Shown: piece after piece, positions 18,374-28,200 of the stretch
Layout of the letters: the number at the start of each line of letters is the position of its first letter
Position numbering within the stretch: the first letter of the stretch is position 1
Origin: Pseudomonas frederiksbergensis
GTDB taxonomy: Bacteria > Pseudomonadota > Gammaproteobacteria > Pseudomonadales > Pseudomonadaceae
Length of the DNA stretch: 64,000 bases
Assembly (NCBI RefSeq): GCF_035751725.1
Contig: NZ_CP142104.1
Span: 806,001-870,000 of the forward strand
Reading direction: 5' to 3'
The notes under the pieces: model-generated
What the model saw: the letters and a program-made list of their open reading frames with translations, nothing else
Told to the model about the DNA's origin: nothing
Databases searched by the model: none
Translations under genes and position numbers: made by a program

Positions 18374-19846
18374 ATGCTGTACGACACGCTTATCCGCAAT
18401 GCGCTGGTCATCGATGGCCGCGACACGCCCGGCTACTGCGCCGACGTTGCCATCCACGGCGGTCGCATCGAACGCATCGGTGAGTTGCACGGTGCCCTGG
18501 CGATCACAGAAATCGATGCCGCCGGCCGCGTACTGGCGCCAGGTTTTATCGATGTGCACACCCACGACGATACGGTGGTCATTCGCCAACCGCAGATGCT
18601 GCCCAAGCTCAGCCAGGGCGTGACCACGGTGATCGTCGGCAACTGCGGTATCAGTGCGTCGCCGGTGAGCCTGCGGGGAGATCCGCCGGACCCGATGAAC
18701 CTGCTCGGCACGGCCCAGGCGTTCGCCTATCCGCGTTTTGCCGATTATCGCCGGGCGGTGGAAACAGCGACGCCGGCGGTCAATGTGGCCGCGTTGGTCG
18801 GGCACACGGCGTTGCGCAGCAATCACATGGATGATTTGTTGCGCACGGCCTCGGTGGGAGAAATCGCCGCGATGCGTCGGCAACTGCACGAAAGCCTGGA
18901 GGACGGTGCGCTGGGCCTGTCGACCGGTCTGGCCTACGCCAATGCATTCTGCGCCTCCACTGATGAAGTCATGCAACTGACCGAAGAGCTGGCAGCGTTC
19001 GGCGCGGTCTACACCACCCATTTGCGCAGTGAATTCGAGCCGGTTCTGGAAGCCATGGACGAGGCGTTCCAGATTGGTCGCCGTGCACAGAGCCCGGTGA
19101 TCATTTCCCACCTCAAATGTGCAGGTGCCGGTAATTGGGGGCGTAGTCCGCAGGTGCTCGCGGCGTTGGAAAACGCGGCCAAAACCCATCCTGTCGGCTG
19201 TGACTGCTATCCCTACGCGGCCAGCTCCTCGACGCTTGATCTCAAGCAAGTGACCGATGCCCATCGCATCACCATTACTTGGTCGACACCGTATCCGCAC
19301 ATGGGCGGTCGAGACCTGATGGACATCGCCGCCGAATGGCACGTGTCGCTCTTGGAGGCAGCACGTCGCCTACAACCGGCAGGCGCGGTGTACTACGGCA
19401 TGGATGAAAGCGACGTAAGACGAATCCTCGCGCACCCGTTATCGATGGTCGGCTCCGACGGCCTGCCCGAAGACCCCTTTCCTCATCCGCGTTTGTGGGG
19501 CGCTTTCCCACGGGTACTCGGACATTTCAGTCGAGACATTGGACTTTTTCCCTTGCACACCGCCGTGCACAAAATGACCGGGCTTTCAGCTGCGCGCTTC
19601 GGCCTGAAGGACCGCGGCGAAATCCGTGAAGGACACTGGGCGGACCTGGTTTTGTTCAATCCGCAAACCGTTCGCGACGTGGCCGATTTCAACGAGCCTC
19701 AGCGGCCCGCCGAAGGAATTGATGGCGTGTGGGTCAACGGTGCCCTGAGCTATTGCGACGGTCAGGCGAACGGACTTCGTGAGGGGCGCTTCCTGGCGCG
19801 CGAAGGCGATCTGCGTCGGGGTTTTAGTCCAACGAAGGGCGTATAA
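18374..19846 (+). CDS. N-acyl-D-amino-acid deacylase (D-aminoacylase family)
   Basis: 490 residues of the amidohydrolase superfamily. It hydrolyses N-acyl-D-amino acids to a carboxylate and free D-amino acid. Metal-site residues are visible: HTHDD (about residues 65-69), the bridging cysteine in GNCGIS, THLRSE, ISHLKCAG, and the catalytic aspartate in VGSDGLP. GGGAGACTGAC directly before the ATG gives a good ribosome site and the gap to the RpiR gene is 1 base. The acyl group and side chain preferred cannot be read. Confidence 0.9.
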   Translation: MLYDTLIRNALVIDGRDTPGYCADVAIHGGRIERIGELHGALAITEIDAAGRVLAPGFIDVHTHDDTVVIRQPQMLPKLSQGVTTVIVGNCGISASPVSLRGDPPDPMNLLGTAQAFAYPRFADYRRAVETATPAVNVAALVGHTALRSNHMDDLLRTASVGEIAAMRRQLHESLEDGALGLSTGLAYANAFCASTDEVMQLTEELAAFGAVYTTHLRSEFEPVLEAMDEAFQIGRRAQSPVIISHLKCAGAGNWGRSPQVLAALENAAKTHPVGCDCYPYAASSSTLDLKQVTDAHRITITWSTPYPHMGGRDLMDIAAEWHVSLLEAARRLQPAGAVYYGMDESDVRRILAHPLSMVGSDGLPEDPFPHPRLWGAFPRVLGHFSRDIGLFPLHTAVHKMTGLSAARFGLKDRGEIREGHWADLVLFNPQTVRDVADFNEPQRPAEGIDGVWVNGALSYCDGQANGLREGRFLAREGDLRRGFSPTKGV

Positions 19847-19970
19847 GCGGTTGATATTGGGTTAATTGGCGCCACAATAATGGCACTACGACACTAAAGA
19901 AGCCGGATATAAAGCCGAAGCAGTAAGTTCAACCCATCTAAACTGGGACTTTTCAGCCAGGGAGCAACCC

Positions 19971-20339
19971 ATGAGCTTCGGTAAAACCACTCCGATCCTG
20001 CGGATCTTCGATGAAACCAAGGCGTTGGCGTTCTATGTCGATTTCCTGGGCTTTACCGTCGACTGGCAACACCGCTTCGGTGATGACTTTCCGCTGTACC
20101 TGCAAGTCTCCCGTGGTGACTGCGTGCTGCACCTGTCCGAGCACCATGGCGATTGCACGCCGGGCTCGGCGCTGCGAATCGAGACCGATGAGCTGGAAGC
20201 CTTCCAGCAGCAATTGCTCGCCAAGCAATACCGCTACGCCCACCCACAGATCCAGGCCATGCCCTGGGGTAGCCAGGACATGACCGTGATGGATCCGTTC
20301 GGGAATCGGTTGGTGTTTACCAATGCGATCAGTGTGTAA
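19971..20339 (+). CDS. Glyoxalase/bleomycin-resistance superfamily protein
   Basis: 122 residues, one vicinal-oxygen-chelate fold unit: TPILRIFDETKALAFYVDFLGFTVDW, then VLHLSEHHGD and the closing MTVMDPFGNRLVF. Such proteins can be lyases, dioxygenases or drug-binding proteins; the function here is unknown. AGGGAG precedes the ATG. It stands alone between the deacylase operon and the toxin-antitoxin pair. Confidence 0.82.
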   Translation: MSFGKTTPILRIFDETKALAFYVDFLGFTVDWQHRFGDDFPLYLQVSRGDCVLHLSEHHGDCTPGSALRIETDELEAFQQQLLAKQYRYAHPQIQAMPWGSQDMTVMDPFGNRLVFTNAISV

Positions 20340-20410
20340 CGGCGGCTGGACAATTCGAAGACTCGTCGCCTAATCTTGCAGTCAATGATTTCATTGATTG
20401 CGGTGGTGTT

Positions 20411-20656
20411 ATGGCTAGTATCACGATTCGAAATCTAGATGATCAAATAAAAGAGCAACTGCGTATCGCTGCGGCTCACAATGGTCATTCAATGGAGGAA
20501 GAGGCTCGTCTTATCCTGGGGCGCGCACTGGCCACGGTTAATTCTGCGAAAGGATTGGGAAGTCGTATTCGAAACAGGTTCCGGGCCCTGGGGGGCGTTG
20601 AGCTTGACCTACCGTCCCGTGACGAAAAAGCAAAGGCGGTGGATTTCTCTGAATGA
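20411..20656 (+). CDS. FitA-like ribbon-helix-helix antitoxin
   Basis: 81 residues. The N-terminal MASITIRNLDDQIKEQLRIAA and SMEEEARLIL form the ribbon-helix-helix DNA-binding fold of FitA/VapB antitoxins; the C-terminal tail (LPSRDEKAKAVDF) would wrap the toxin. Its stop overlaps the PIN toxin start by 4 bases (ATGA), as usual for such pairs. Expected to repress its own promoter with the toxin. Confidence 0.88.
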   Translation: MASITIRNLDDQIKEQLRIAAAHNGHSMEEEARLILGRALATVNSAKGLGSRIRNRFRALGGVELDLPSRDEKAKAVDFSE

Positions 20657-21072
20657 TAATCCTCGATACCAATGTGATTTCCGAATTCATGCGCATTGAA
20701 CCGGATACAAAAGTTCTGACTTGGGTCGATTCACAGCCAGCGATGGATCTGGTCATCTGCGCTATTACGGTAGCGGAAATTCTTAATGGTATAGCCAGGC
20801 TGCCCTTCGGCAAGCGAAAGCAGAAGCTCGAATGCCATGCGATGGCAATTTTTGAAGAGGATTTTGCAGGCAGGATTTTATCTTTTGATGCCCATGCGGC
20901 TGTTGAGTACGCAACGCTTGTTACGTCGTGTGAGGCCAAGGGTAAGGCGGCGGGTATGGCCGATGCGCAAATAGCGGCTATTTGCCGGGCTCACGGCGCT
21001 CCGATTGCCACTCGCAATATAAGAGACTTCGAGTTTCCTGGAATTGAAGTGATCAATCCCTGGAACGCTTGA
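20653..21072 (+). CDS. VapC/FitB-type PIN-domain RNase toxin
   Basis: 139 residues. PIN-domain acidic residues are all present: MIILDTNVISE (first Asp), VAEILNGIARLP (Glu), and MADAQIAAICRAHG with IATRNIRDFE (last two Asp). The family cleaves tRNA or other RNA to arrest growth. It overlaps the antitoxin and is followed by a strong hairpin. The catalytic set looks intact, so it is likely functional. Confidence 0.9.
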   Translation: MIILDTNVISEFMRIEPDTKVLTWVDSQPAMDLVICAITVAEILNGIARLPFGKRKQKLECHAMAIFEEDFAGRILSFDAHAAVEYATLVTSCEAKGKAAGMADAQIAAICRAHGAPIATRNIRDFEFPGIEVINPWNA

Positions 21073-21087
21073 GCTGCATCGCTATGC

Positions 21088-21118
21088 AAAACGCCCGTTT
21101 CCATTGGAAACGGGCGTT
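21088..21118. terminator. Bidirectional hairpin between PIN toxin and chemoreceptor genes
   Basis: A 14-base stem (AAACGCCCGTTTCC with GGAAACGGGCGTTT) with a 3-base loop sits in the convergent gap, 16 bases past the toxin stop and 8 bases past the chemoreceptor stop. A short T-run on the minus strand fits termination in both directions. Confidence 0.7.
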
Positions 21119-21125
21119 TCCGTAA

Positions 21126-23045
21126 TCAAACCCTGAAATGACTGACCATCTGCTGCAGCTGACCACCCAAGCGCGCCAGTTCAACACTGGACGCAGCGGT
21201 CTCTTCGCTGGCAGCGGCGGTCTGTTCGGACACATCGCGCACATTGATGATGCTGCGGCTGATCTCTTCCGCCACGGCGCTCTGTTGCTCGGCGGCGGCA
21301 GCAATCTGCTGGTTCATCGACTGGATGTTCGACACCGTGCGGGTGATGTTTTCCAATGAAACGCCGGCCTTGCGGGTCAGGGCCACGCTGCTGTCGGTGA
21401 GATTGCGGCTGTTGTTCATCACTGCAGCCACTTGCTGGGTGCCGTTCTGCAACCCGGCCACCAGGCCTTCGATTTCCTCGGTGGATTTCTGCGTGCGCTG
21501 GGCCAGGCCACGGACTTCGTCGGCCACCACGGCGAAACCACGCCCTGCTTCACCGGCCCGTGCCGCTTCGATCGCGGCGTTGAGCGCCAGCAGGTTGGTC
21601 TGCTCGGCCACGGCCTTGATCACGTCCATCACCGCGCCAATCTTGTCGCTTTCCTGTTGCAGCACGCTCATGGCGTCGGTGGAGCGCACCACTTCGCTGG
21701 CCAGGCGTTCGATCTGAGCGATGGCTTCGCTGACCACCTGATCGCCGGCGCGGGCTTCGCCATCGGCGGCGGCTGCGGCCTGGGAGGCCTCTTCGGCATT
21801 GCGCGCCACTTCCTGGACCGTGGCGGTCATCTCATGCATGGCGGTCGCGACCTGGTCGGTCTCGACTTTCTGGCTGTTGACCCCGGCGCTGGTCTGCTCG
21901 GTCACGGCGGACAGTTCTTCGGCGGCGCTGGCGATCTGGGTCACGCCATCGCGGATCCCGCTGATCAGGTCGCGCAGGGTCACACCCATGCGAGCGATGC
22001 CCTGCTGCAGGACGCCGAGCTCGTCGCGACGGGTGACGATGACGTTCTGCGAAAGGTCGCCGCCGGCGATGCGTTCGACCACCGCCAGGGTTTCACGCAA
22101 TGGGCGAGTGATCTGGCGGGTGATGACCACGGCGGCAATGATGCCCACCAACAAAGCCAACAAGGTGCTGACCAATTGCAGCGTGCGGGCCTGGGCGCTT
22201 TCAGCGTCGCGACGGTCGAGTTGGATCTGGTACAGCTGCTCGCTCAGGGAAACGATGGTCGCGCCTTGGTCGGTCATTTCCTTGCGCGCCTGCACGACGT
22301 CGGCCGTGGCCAATTTGAAGGCCTGCACGGCGCTGCGGTATTGGACCAGGGTCGACTCCAGCTGGCGCAGCTCCCCTTGGCGGGTGCTGGCGAAATGTTC
22401 ATCGAGCGGTTTCAGCGAAGCGATGGCGACATCCAGTTGAGCGAAGGCCTTGCGTTCGGTATCGGCGTTGGGGTTGGCGGTATAGCCGCGCACTTCATAG
22501 CGGGCCAGCATGAACGCCTGCTTGGCCTGGGTGATGGCCTGGAACTGGGCGAAGCGCTCGTCACTGATCGCCAATTGCTTTACATCGGAATCGATGGCTT
22601 CGATCAGCTTGTAGGCTGCCTCGGCGTTCGTGCTCATGACGTCCCGCGCGGCGTTGCCAGTGCGGTAGGCGCTGCGCATTTTGTTCAGCGACACCTGATA
22701 GGCGCTGATGACCGCGCTCTGCTCCTTGAGCAGCTTGACGTTTGCCGGGCTTTTGAAGCTGCTAAGCAGGGCATTTTGTTGCGCGACGAAACCATCGAGG
22801 GTGGTCTGCACATTTTGTGCGACGGTCTCGTCACCGTTGGCCAGCATGTATTGCAGGCGAACGACGCGCAGCTTGGTCAGGCCGGCGTTGAGCTGAGTGA
22901 TGTCGCTCATCCAATTACTGCGGTCGATCAAACCGCCCAGGCTGGTCCAACTGGTGAGGGCCAGGAGACAAGTCAGTACCAGCACCAGGCCGAAGCCCAG
23001 GCCCAGTTTCATGTTGACGCTAATGTTGCCAAACCAGCTATTCAT
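21126..23045 (-). CDS. Methyl-accepting chemotaxis protein with HBM-type sensor
   Basis: 639 residues. First membrane helix at about residues 11-31, then a periplasmic all-helical region of about 250 residues (helical bimodular type, based on its length and pattern), a second membrane helix near 280-305, HAMP, and the cytoplasmic signalling domain with the conserved hairpin tip ([31 protein letters not shown]). No C-terminal receptor-modification pentapeptide. HBM receptors in Pseudomonas bind organic acids such as citrate or TCA intermediates; the ligand here is unknown. Start ATG at 23045 preceded by GGAGG. Confidence 0.92.
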   Translation of the reverse strand: MNSWFGNISVNMKLGLGFGLVLVLTCLLALTSWTSLGGLIDRSNWMSDITQLNAGLTKLRVVRLQYMLANGDETVAQNVQTTLDGFVAQQNALLSSFKSPANVKLLKEQSAVISAYQVSLNKMRSAYRTGNAARDVMSTNAEAAYKLIEAIDSDVKQLAISDERFAQFQAITQAKQAFMLARYEVRGYTANPNADTERKAFAQLDVAIASLKPLDEHFASTRQGELRQLESTLVQYRSAVQAFKLATADVVQARKEMTDQGATIVSLSEQLYQIQLDRRDAESAQARTLQLVSTLLALLVGIIAAVVITRQITRPLRETLAVVERIAGGDLSQNVIVTRRDELGVLQQGIARMGVTLRDLISGIRDGVTQIASAAEELSAVTEQTSAGVNSQKVETDQVATAMHEMTATVQEVARNAEEASQAAAAADGEARAGDQVVSEAIAQIERLASEVVRSTDAMSVLQQESDKIGAVMDVIKAVAEQTNLLALNAAIEAARAGEAGRGFAVVADEVRGLAQRTQKSTEEIEGLVAGLQNGTQQVAAVMNNSRNLTDSSVALTRKAGVSLENITRTVSNIQSMNQQIAAAAEQQSAVAEEISRSIINVRDVSEQTAAASEETAASSVELARLGGQLQQMVSHFRV

Positions 23046-23498
23046 CAAATTCCTCCAGGAACGTTGCGCTGCTTATCGTCGGTTGGCTGGAAGATTGTTG
23101 TTGTTAAGAGCCAGCAAAAACGTTTAACGGAGCTGTATCGGCGGCTGGCCCTGAATCTGAAAATTTTTTTACCGGGACGAAAAATGACAGGCAAAAAAAA
23201 GCCCGCGGGAGAGCGGGCTAAAACCTTAGTTTCTTGAATGAGCGAGGGGACTGTATCGGATTGCATGAAGGCGTGGGGTGAAGAAAAGTTCATGCGGTTC
23301 AGCTTGTTGCTCTCTTCGAAAAGTATTCATCAGCGAGGTGATTTCGGACGTGTCCTGTGAGGCATGTCTCTTTTTTGAGTCAAAAAATGTCCGATTTCTG
23401 AACCGAACGCGATCTGCAGGGTCTGGTGTGCGCGCAGAAGGCTGTCCGATTTGGCCTGCGCCGCAATTTTGCTGTCGTTTTGTATCGAGGGATCGAAG
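23046..23498. other. 453-base gap between chemoreceptor and cdiB
   Basis: No credible protein-coding gene. It holds a minus-strand intrinsic terminator at 23194-23220, more than 140 bases upstream of the chemoreceptor start. On the minus strand TTGACT occurs at about 23376-23381 without a good -10. The region may carry a small minus-strand RNA or a terminated chemoreceptor leader, plus the unseen cdiB promoter. Confidence 0.5.
23194..23220 (-). terminator. Minus-strand intrinsic terminator with no gene before it
   Basis: Stem AGCCCGC with GCGGGCT around a 6-base loop, followed on the minus strand by TTTTTTT. The plus strand has no T-run after it, so it works only for minus-strand transcription. 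The nearest minus-strand gene is downstream (chemoreceptor), not upstream. Confidence 0.75.
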
Positions 23499-25205
23499 AT
23501 GTCCGTGTATGCCTTAGGGACAAGGCTTGTCGTCGCGTCGCTGTATTTTCTGGCGATGGACATTGCCGTCGCCGCGCCGACCCCCGGCGACACGGATCTG
23601 ATCCGCGAGCGCCAGGACCGTCTGCTCGAAGAGCAGCGCCGGCGCCTCGAACAGCTCAAAGAGTTACCGGGCAAACCCGCCACACCCCAAGCCCCCGTCG
23701 CGCCGACCGACAACCGTTGCTTCCCGATCAAGACCATCGAACTCAAGGGCGCCGATGCCCTGTCAGAGCGTGAGCGCCAACGCTTGCTCGCCCCCTACAT
23801 CAATCAATGCCTGGGCGTGCCGCAGCTTAACGAGTTGCTCAAGACCATTACCGATGCGTACCTGGAAAAGGGCCTGGTCACGAGCCGTGCCTATTTGCCG
23901 CAACAGGACTTGTCCAGTGGGCATCTGCAGGTGCTGGTGGTCGAGGGACGGCTTGAAGGACTAAAGGGCGTCGAGGGCAGTGGCTTGTCCGAGCGCGAAC
24001 TGGCCATGAGTTTTCCCGGCAAGCCCGGCGAATTGCTCAACTTGCGGGACATCGAGCAAATGGTTGATCAGTTGAACCGTTTGCCCTCCAACAGCGCCCG
24101 GATGGAGCTGACGCCGGGACAGAATATCGGCGGCAGTGAAGTGCTGGTCAGCAATACCTCGCAAAAACCTTGGCGCGTCGGCCTGTCACGGCATAACGAT
24201 GGGCAAAAAAGTACCGGCGAGCAGCAATGGGCTACCGCCTTCGATTGGGACAGTCCCTTGGGCCTTGCCGATCAACTGGCCCTGCGCGGTGGCCACGATG
24301 CCATCAGCGACCATCAGAAGACTTCCCGCAATGCCATGCTCTATTACAACCTGCCGTTTGGCTGGTGGAACCTGAGCTACACCTACAGCCAAAGCGAGTA
24401 TCGCGCGCTGGGCCAGGCCAACGGCTTCAACTTCAAGCAGAGCGGCGACAGCCAGAACCATCAGTTGCGCCTGGAACGGGTGGTCCACCGTGACGCGGTG
24501 AGCAAGACCTCGCTCAACACAGGCCTTTCCTACCTGCGTACCAACAACTTCATCGAAGACAGCAAGCTCTCCGAAAGCAGCAATCGCATCAGCGAGGCGC
24601 AGTTCGGCATCAACCATGGGCGGCGGATCGGCAATGCGTTCGTCAACCTCGACCTGGGCCTGCAAAAAGGTATCGGCGCCCTCGACGCCCAGGGCGACCG
24701 CGACCCTGGGCCTGGCGTGCCGGATGCGCGATACCGCAAATACACGGCCACCCTCAGCTACCTGCAGTCCTTCGAGTTGGGCGGCGAATCCTTCAGCTTC
24801 AGCAGCCTGATGACCGGCCAGCGCAGCGAGGACGCGTTATTCAGCCCGCAACGCATGAGCCTGGGTGGGTTGTCTTCGGTCCGCGGCTACAAGGACCAGA
24901 CGCTGTCCGGCGACAGCGGCGGCTACTGGCGCAACGACCTGCGCTGGAGCCGTCCGGTGACGCTGGAGTGGCTGCGTCCGGTGTTCGCCGAGTACGGCAC
25001 CAGCCTCGGTTACGACCAGGGCGTGATTCGGGGCGATCGCTACAACGGCGACCAGCATGGCCGCATGTCGAGCAACTCGCTGGAACTGTTCGCCCGCGGC
25101 CAGCACTTGAGCGCCAGCGTCACATTTGCCCACTCCCTGGAACGTCCGGACGCCCTGACCGAGCGCGAAGCGCCGATCTACTTCCGCGTGGATGTATCCA
25201 TCTAA
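23499..25205 (+). CDS. cdiB: CdiB/TpsB outer-membrane two-partner secretion transporter
   Basis: 568 residues of the ShlB/FhaC/HecB family. Signal peptide (cleavage near AVAAP), a charged helix (LIRERQDRLLEEQRRRLEQL), POTRA domains (FPIKTIELKGAD, LVVEGRLEGLKG) and a 16-strand barrel. The family's VRGY motif is present (GLSSVRGYKDQTLSGD, about residue 461). It exports the CdiA partner encoded 24 bases downstream. The start at 23499 follows GAGG and precedes a normal signal sequence; upstream in-frame codons have no support. Confidence 0.93.
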   Translation: MSVYALGTRLVVASLYFLAMDIAVAAPTPGDTDLIRERQDRLLEEQRRRLEQLKELPGKPATPQAPVAPTDNRCFPIKTIELKGADALSERERQRLLAPYINQCLGVPQLNELLKTITDAYLEKGLVTSRAYLPQQDLSSGHLQVLVVEGRLEGLKGVEGSGLSERELAMSFPGKPGELLNLRDIEQMVDQLNRLPSNSARMELTPGQNIGGSEVLVSNTSQKPWRVGLSRHNDGQKSTGEQQWATAFDWDSPLGLADQLALRGGHDAISDHQKTSRNAMLYYNLPFGWWNLSYTYSQSEYRALGQANGFNFKQSGDSQNHQLRLERVVHRDAVSKTSLNTGLSYLRTNNFIEDSKLSESSNRISEAQFGINHGRRIGNAFVNLDLGLQKGIGALDAQGDRDPGPGVPDARYRKYTATLSYLQSFELGGESFSFSSLMTGQRSEDALFSPQRMSLGGLSSVRGYKDQTLSGDSGGYWRNDLRWSRPVTLEWLRPVFAEYGTSLGYDQGVIRGDRYNGDQHGRMSSNSLELFARGQHLSASVTFAHSLERPDALTEREAPIYFRVDVSI

Positions 25206-25229
25206 TTCTGTTTGCAAAGAGACCTGATC

Positions 25230-28200
25230 ATGGACGACCGCCAATACGCCTTCCTGGCCCGCCAGCCCTCTGCTGCCCTGAAAAACCGCGACGCCTTCTG
25301 GGGCATGCCCAAGCGTGGCCTGGCGTTCCTGTTGGCCAACGTCATGTTCTGGCAACCGCTGTGGGCCCAGGCCGACGGTATCGTGGTCAGCGCGCCGGGC
25401 ACCAGTCTCGGTCAGGCGGGCAACGGTGTGCCCGTCGTCAACATTGCCAAGCCCAACGGCAGTGGGCTGTCTCATAACCAGTTCAAGGACTACAACGTCG
25501 GCAGCAACGGCGTGATCCTCAACAACGCCACCAACCCTGCCCAGGCCACGCAACTGGGCGGGATCATCCTCGGTAATCCGAACCTCAAGGGCTCGGCCGC
25601 CAAGACCATCCTCAATGAGGTCAACGGTGGCAACCCCAGCCAGTTGCGTGGCTACACCGAAGTCGCGGGGCAATCGGCCCACGTCATCGTCGCCAACCCT
25701 CATGGCATCACATGTAACGGATGTGGCTTTATCAATACGCCGAGGGCGACGCTGACGACGGGCAAGCCGATCATCGAGAACGGCCAGTTGAACCGCTACC
25801 AAGTGGATCAGGGCAGCGTGGCCATTGAAGGCGCGGGCTTTAACGCCAGCAATGTCGACCGTTTCGAAATCATCACCCGCAGCGCCAAGATCAACGCTGA
25901 GATCCAGGCGAAAAGCCTGACGATCGTGGCCGGTCGCAACGACGTCAACGCCGACACCCTCAACGCCACCGCCCGCGCCGATGACGGCAGTGCCAAGCCG
26001 GAACTGGCGATCGACTCCTCGGCGCTGGGCGGCATGTACGCAGGCGCTATCAAACTGGTGGGCACCGAGGCGGGTGTCGGGGTGAAGCTGGACGGCAAGA
26101 TGGTCGCCAGTGGCGGTGATATCCAGCTCGATGCCAATGGGCATTTGAGCCTGGCCGAGACGGCGGCTGCCGGAGCGGTCGATATCCAGGCCAAAAGCCT
26201 CGAAGCCCGGGAGCACGTGTACGCCGGAAGCCGACTCGAAGTTAAGACCCAAGGTGACCTGAGCAGCCAGAAAAACCTGGTGGCGCGCGACAGCATCCAC
26301 CTGGACAGCGGCGGCACGCTGACCAACAACGGCATTGTCGAGGCCGGGGTCAATGCCGATAACAGCCGCAACACCACGGGTGATGTCACCCTCACCGCCA
26401 AGCAGTTGAACAACGCCGGCAAAACCGTCATCGCCAGCCGCGACCTGAATGTCACGACCACCGCTGCGCTGAATAACCAGGGCGGCACGCTCAGTGGTCA
26501 GGGCAAGACCACCGTCACCGGCAACGTTGTGGATAACCGCAATAAAGGCCGGATCCTGGGTAACACCGAACTGCACCTGAGCGCCGATCAAGTCCTCAAC
26601 AGCCAGGGCGGCCTGATCAATAGCCAGGGCCTGCTGACGGCCAACCTGGGCCATCTGGAAAACAATGCCGGTGAACTGTCGAGCCTGAACAGCGCGACCC
26701 TGGTCCTCGACAGCCTGGACAACCTGACCGGCCTGGTCATGGCCGGCAAGAACCTCGACATCACTAACACCGGCGCGATCAATAACCGGGGCGGCGAGCT
26801 ATCCAGCCAAGGCGTCATGACCGTGCGCACCGCCAGCCTGGACAACAGCAACAAAGGCACCGTCGCCGCCAATGGCAAGCTGCTGGTCAGCGCCACCGGC
26901 GCGGTCAACAACGCCGAAAAAGGCCTGATCGCCAGCCGTACTGCCGAGGTCGAGTTCGATGCTGCCAGTCTGAATAACGCCAAGGGCACGCTGCAAGGCG
27001 AGGGCCTGGTCACCGTGGATGTATCCGACGACATCGATAACCAGGGTGGCAGCATCATCGCCAAGGACGCCAAGCTGAGTGTCTTCGCGACGAATCTGGA
27101 CAACCGTGGCGGCGTGCTGTCCAGCGTCAAGGCGGCGCTGGAGGCACGCACCACCGGTGTGCTGAAAAACGGCTATGACGTGAACCGCCAGGGCGGCACG
27201 ATCCAGGCTCAAGGACTCAACATCCGAGCCTTGGCTGGGCTGTTCAACGACGGCGGACGCATCGCTGCGCAAGCCGGCGATGTCGTGGTTACCAACGCGA
27301 CGGCGGACATCAACAATCGCAACGGCGGGATATACGCCACGGGCAAGGTCTGGATCTCTGGCCGGGACATGGACAACAGCGGCGGCGGGCAGGTCAGCGC
27401 CAGTGGTATCGACTTTGACCTTTCGGGTGCGCTGAACAACAACGCCGGCATCATCGAAAGCCAGGACAGCCTGGACATTCTGGCCGCCAGCTTGAGCAAC
27501 CAGAAAGGCCAACTGCGCACCCTGGGCCAGAACAGCACCACGGTGTTCAAGATCGGTGGCCTGTTCGATAACAACGACGGCACCCTGGAAACCGCCAGTA
27601 ATGATGTGGGCTTCAACACCGGCAGCGTCCAGAACGTGGGTGGCAAGCTGCTGCACACTGGCCTGGGATTGTTCGGCATCAGCCAAGCCAACCTGGGGCA
27701 GGCCGGCGGTCAGTTGGTGACCTACGGCAACCTGACGGTGACGGCTGATCGCTGGACCAACAACACGGCGATCCAGGCCGGGCACTTGGTCGTGGATGTT
27801 GATCAGTTGACCCAGACCGCCACGGGCCAGTTGCTCAGCACCAATGGCATGGTGGGCCGTGGCAACAATTGGCGTGTAGACGGCCTGGTCGGCAGCGATG
27901 GTGCGATCGACCTGCAACTGACCGGCGCCTATACAGGCAACGGTCGCTTGAGCAGTCTCGGCACCTTGGGGCTCAAGGCCGCGCTGATCGATCTGGAGCA
28001 AGGCGGCAGCATCGCTGGCGGTGGCAACACAACCGTCGTGGTCGATGGCGTCCTCAACAGCTACGGTCGCCTGACCTCAGCGGCGGACATGAGCATCACT
28101 GCCGCCACGGTGAACAATTACGGCACGTTGGGCAGTGCCGGCGCGCTCGACGTATCCACCGGCGACTTGCTCAACGAACACGGTTTGATCTTCAGCGGCG

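Noticed and set aside
23045..23293. 82-codon minus-strand ORF before the chemoreceptor
   Set aside because: It contains an intrinsic terminator and no family signature.
24837..26654. 605-codon minus-strand ORF across cdiB and cdiA
   Set aside because: A high-GC shadow of the strong plus-strand cdi genes; repetitive, no recognisable domain.
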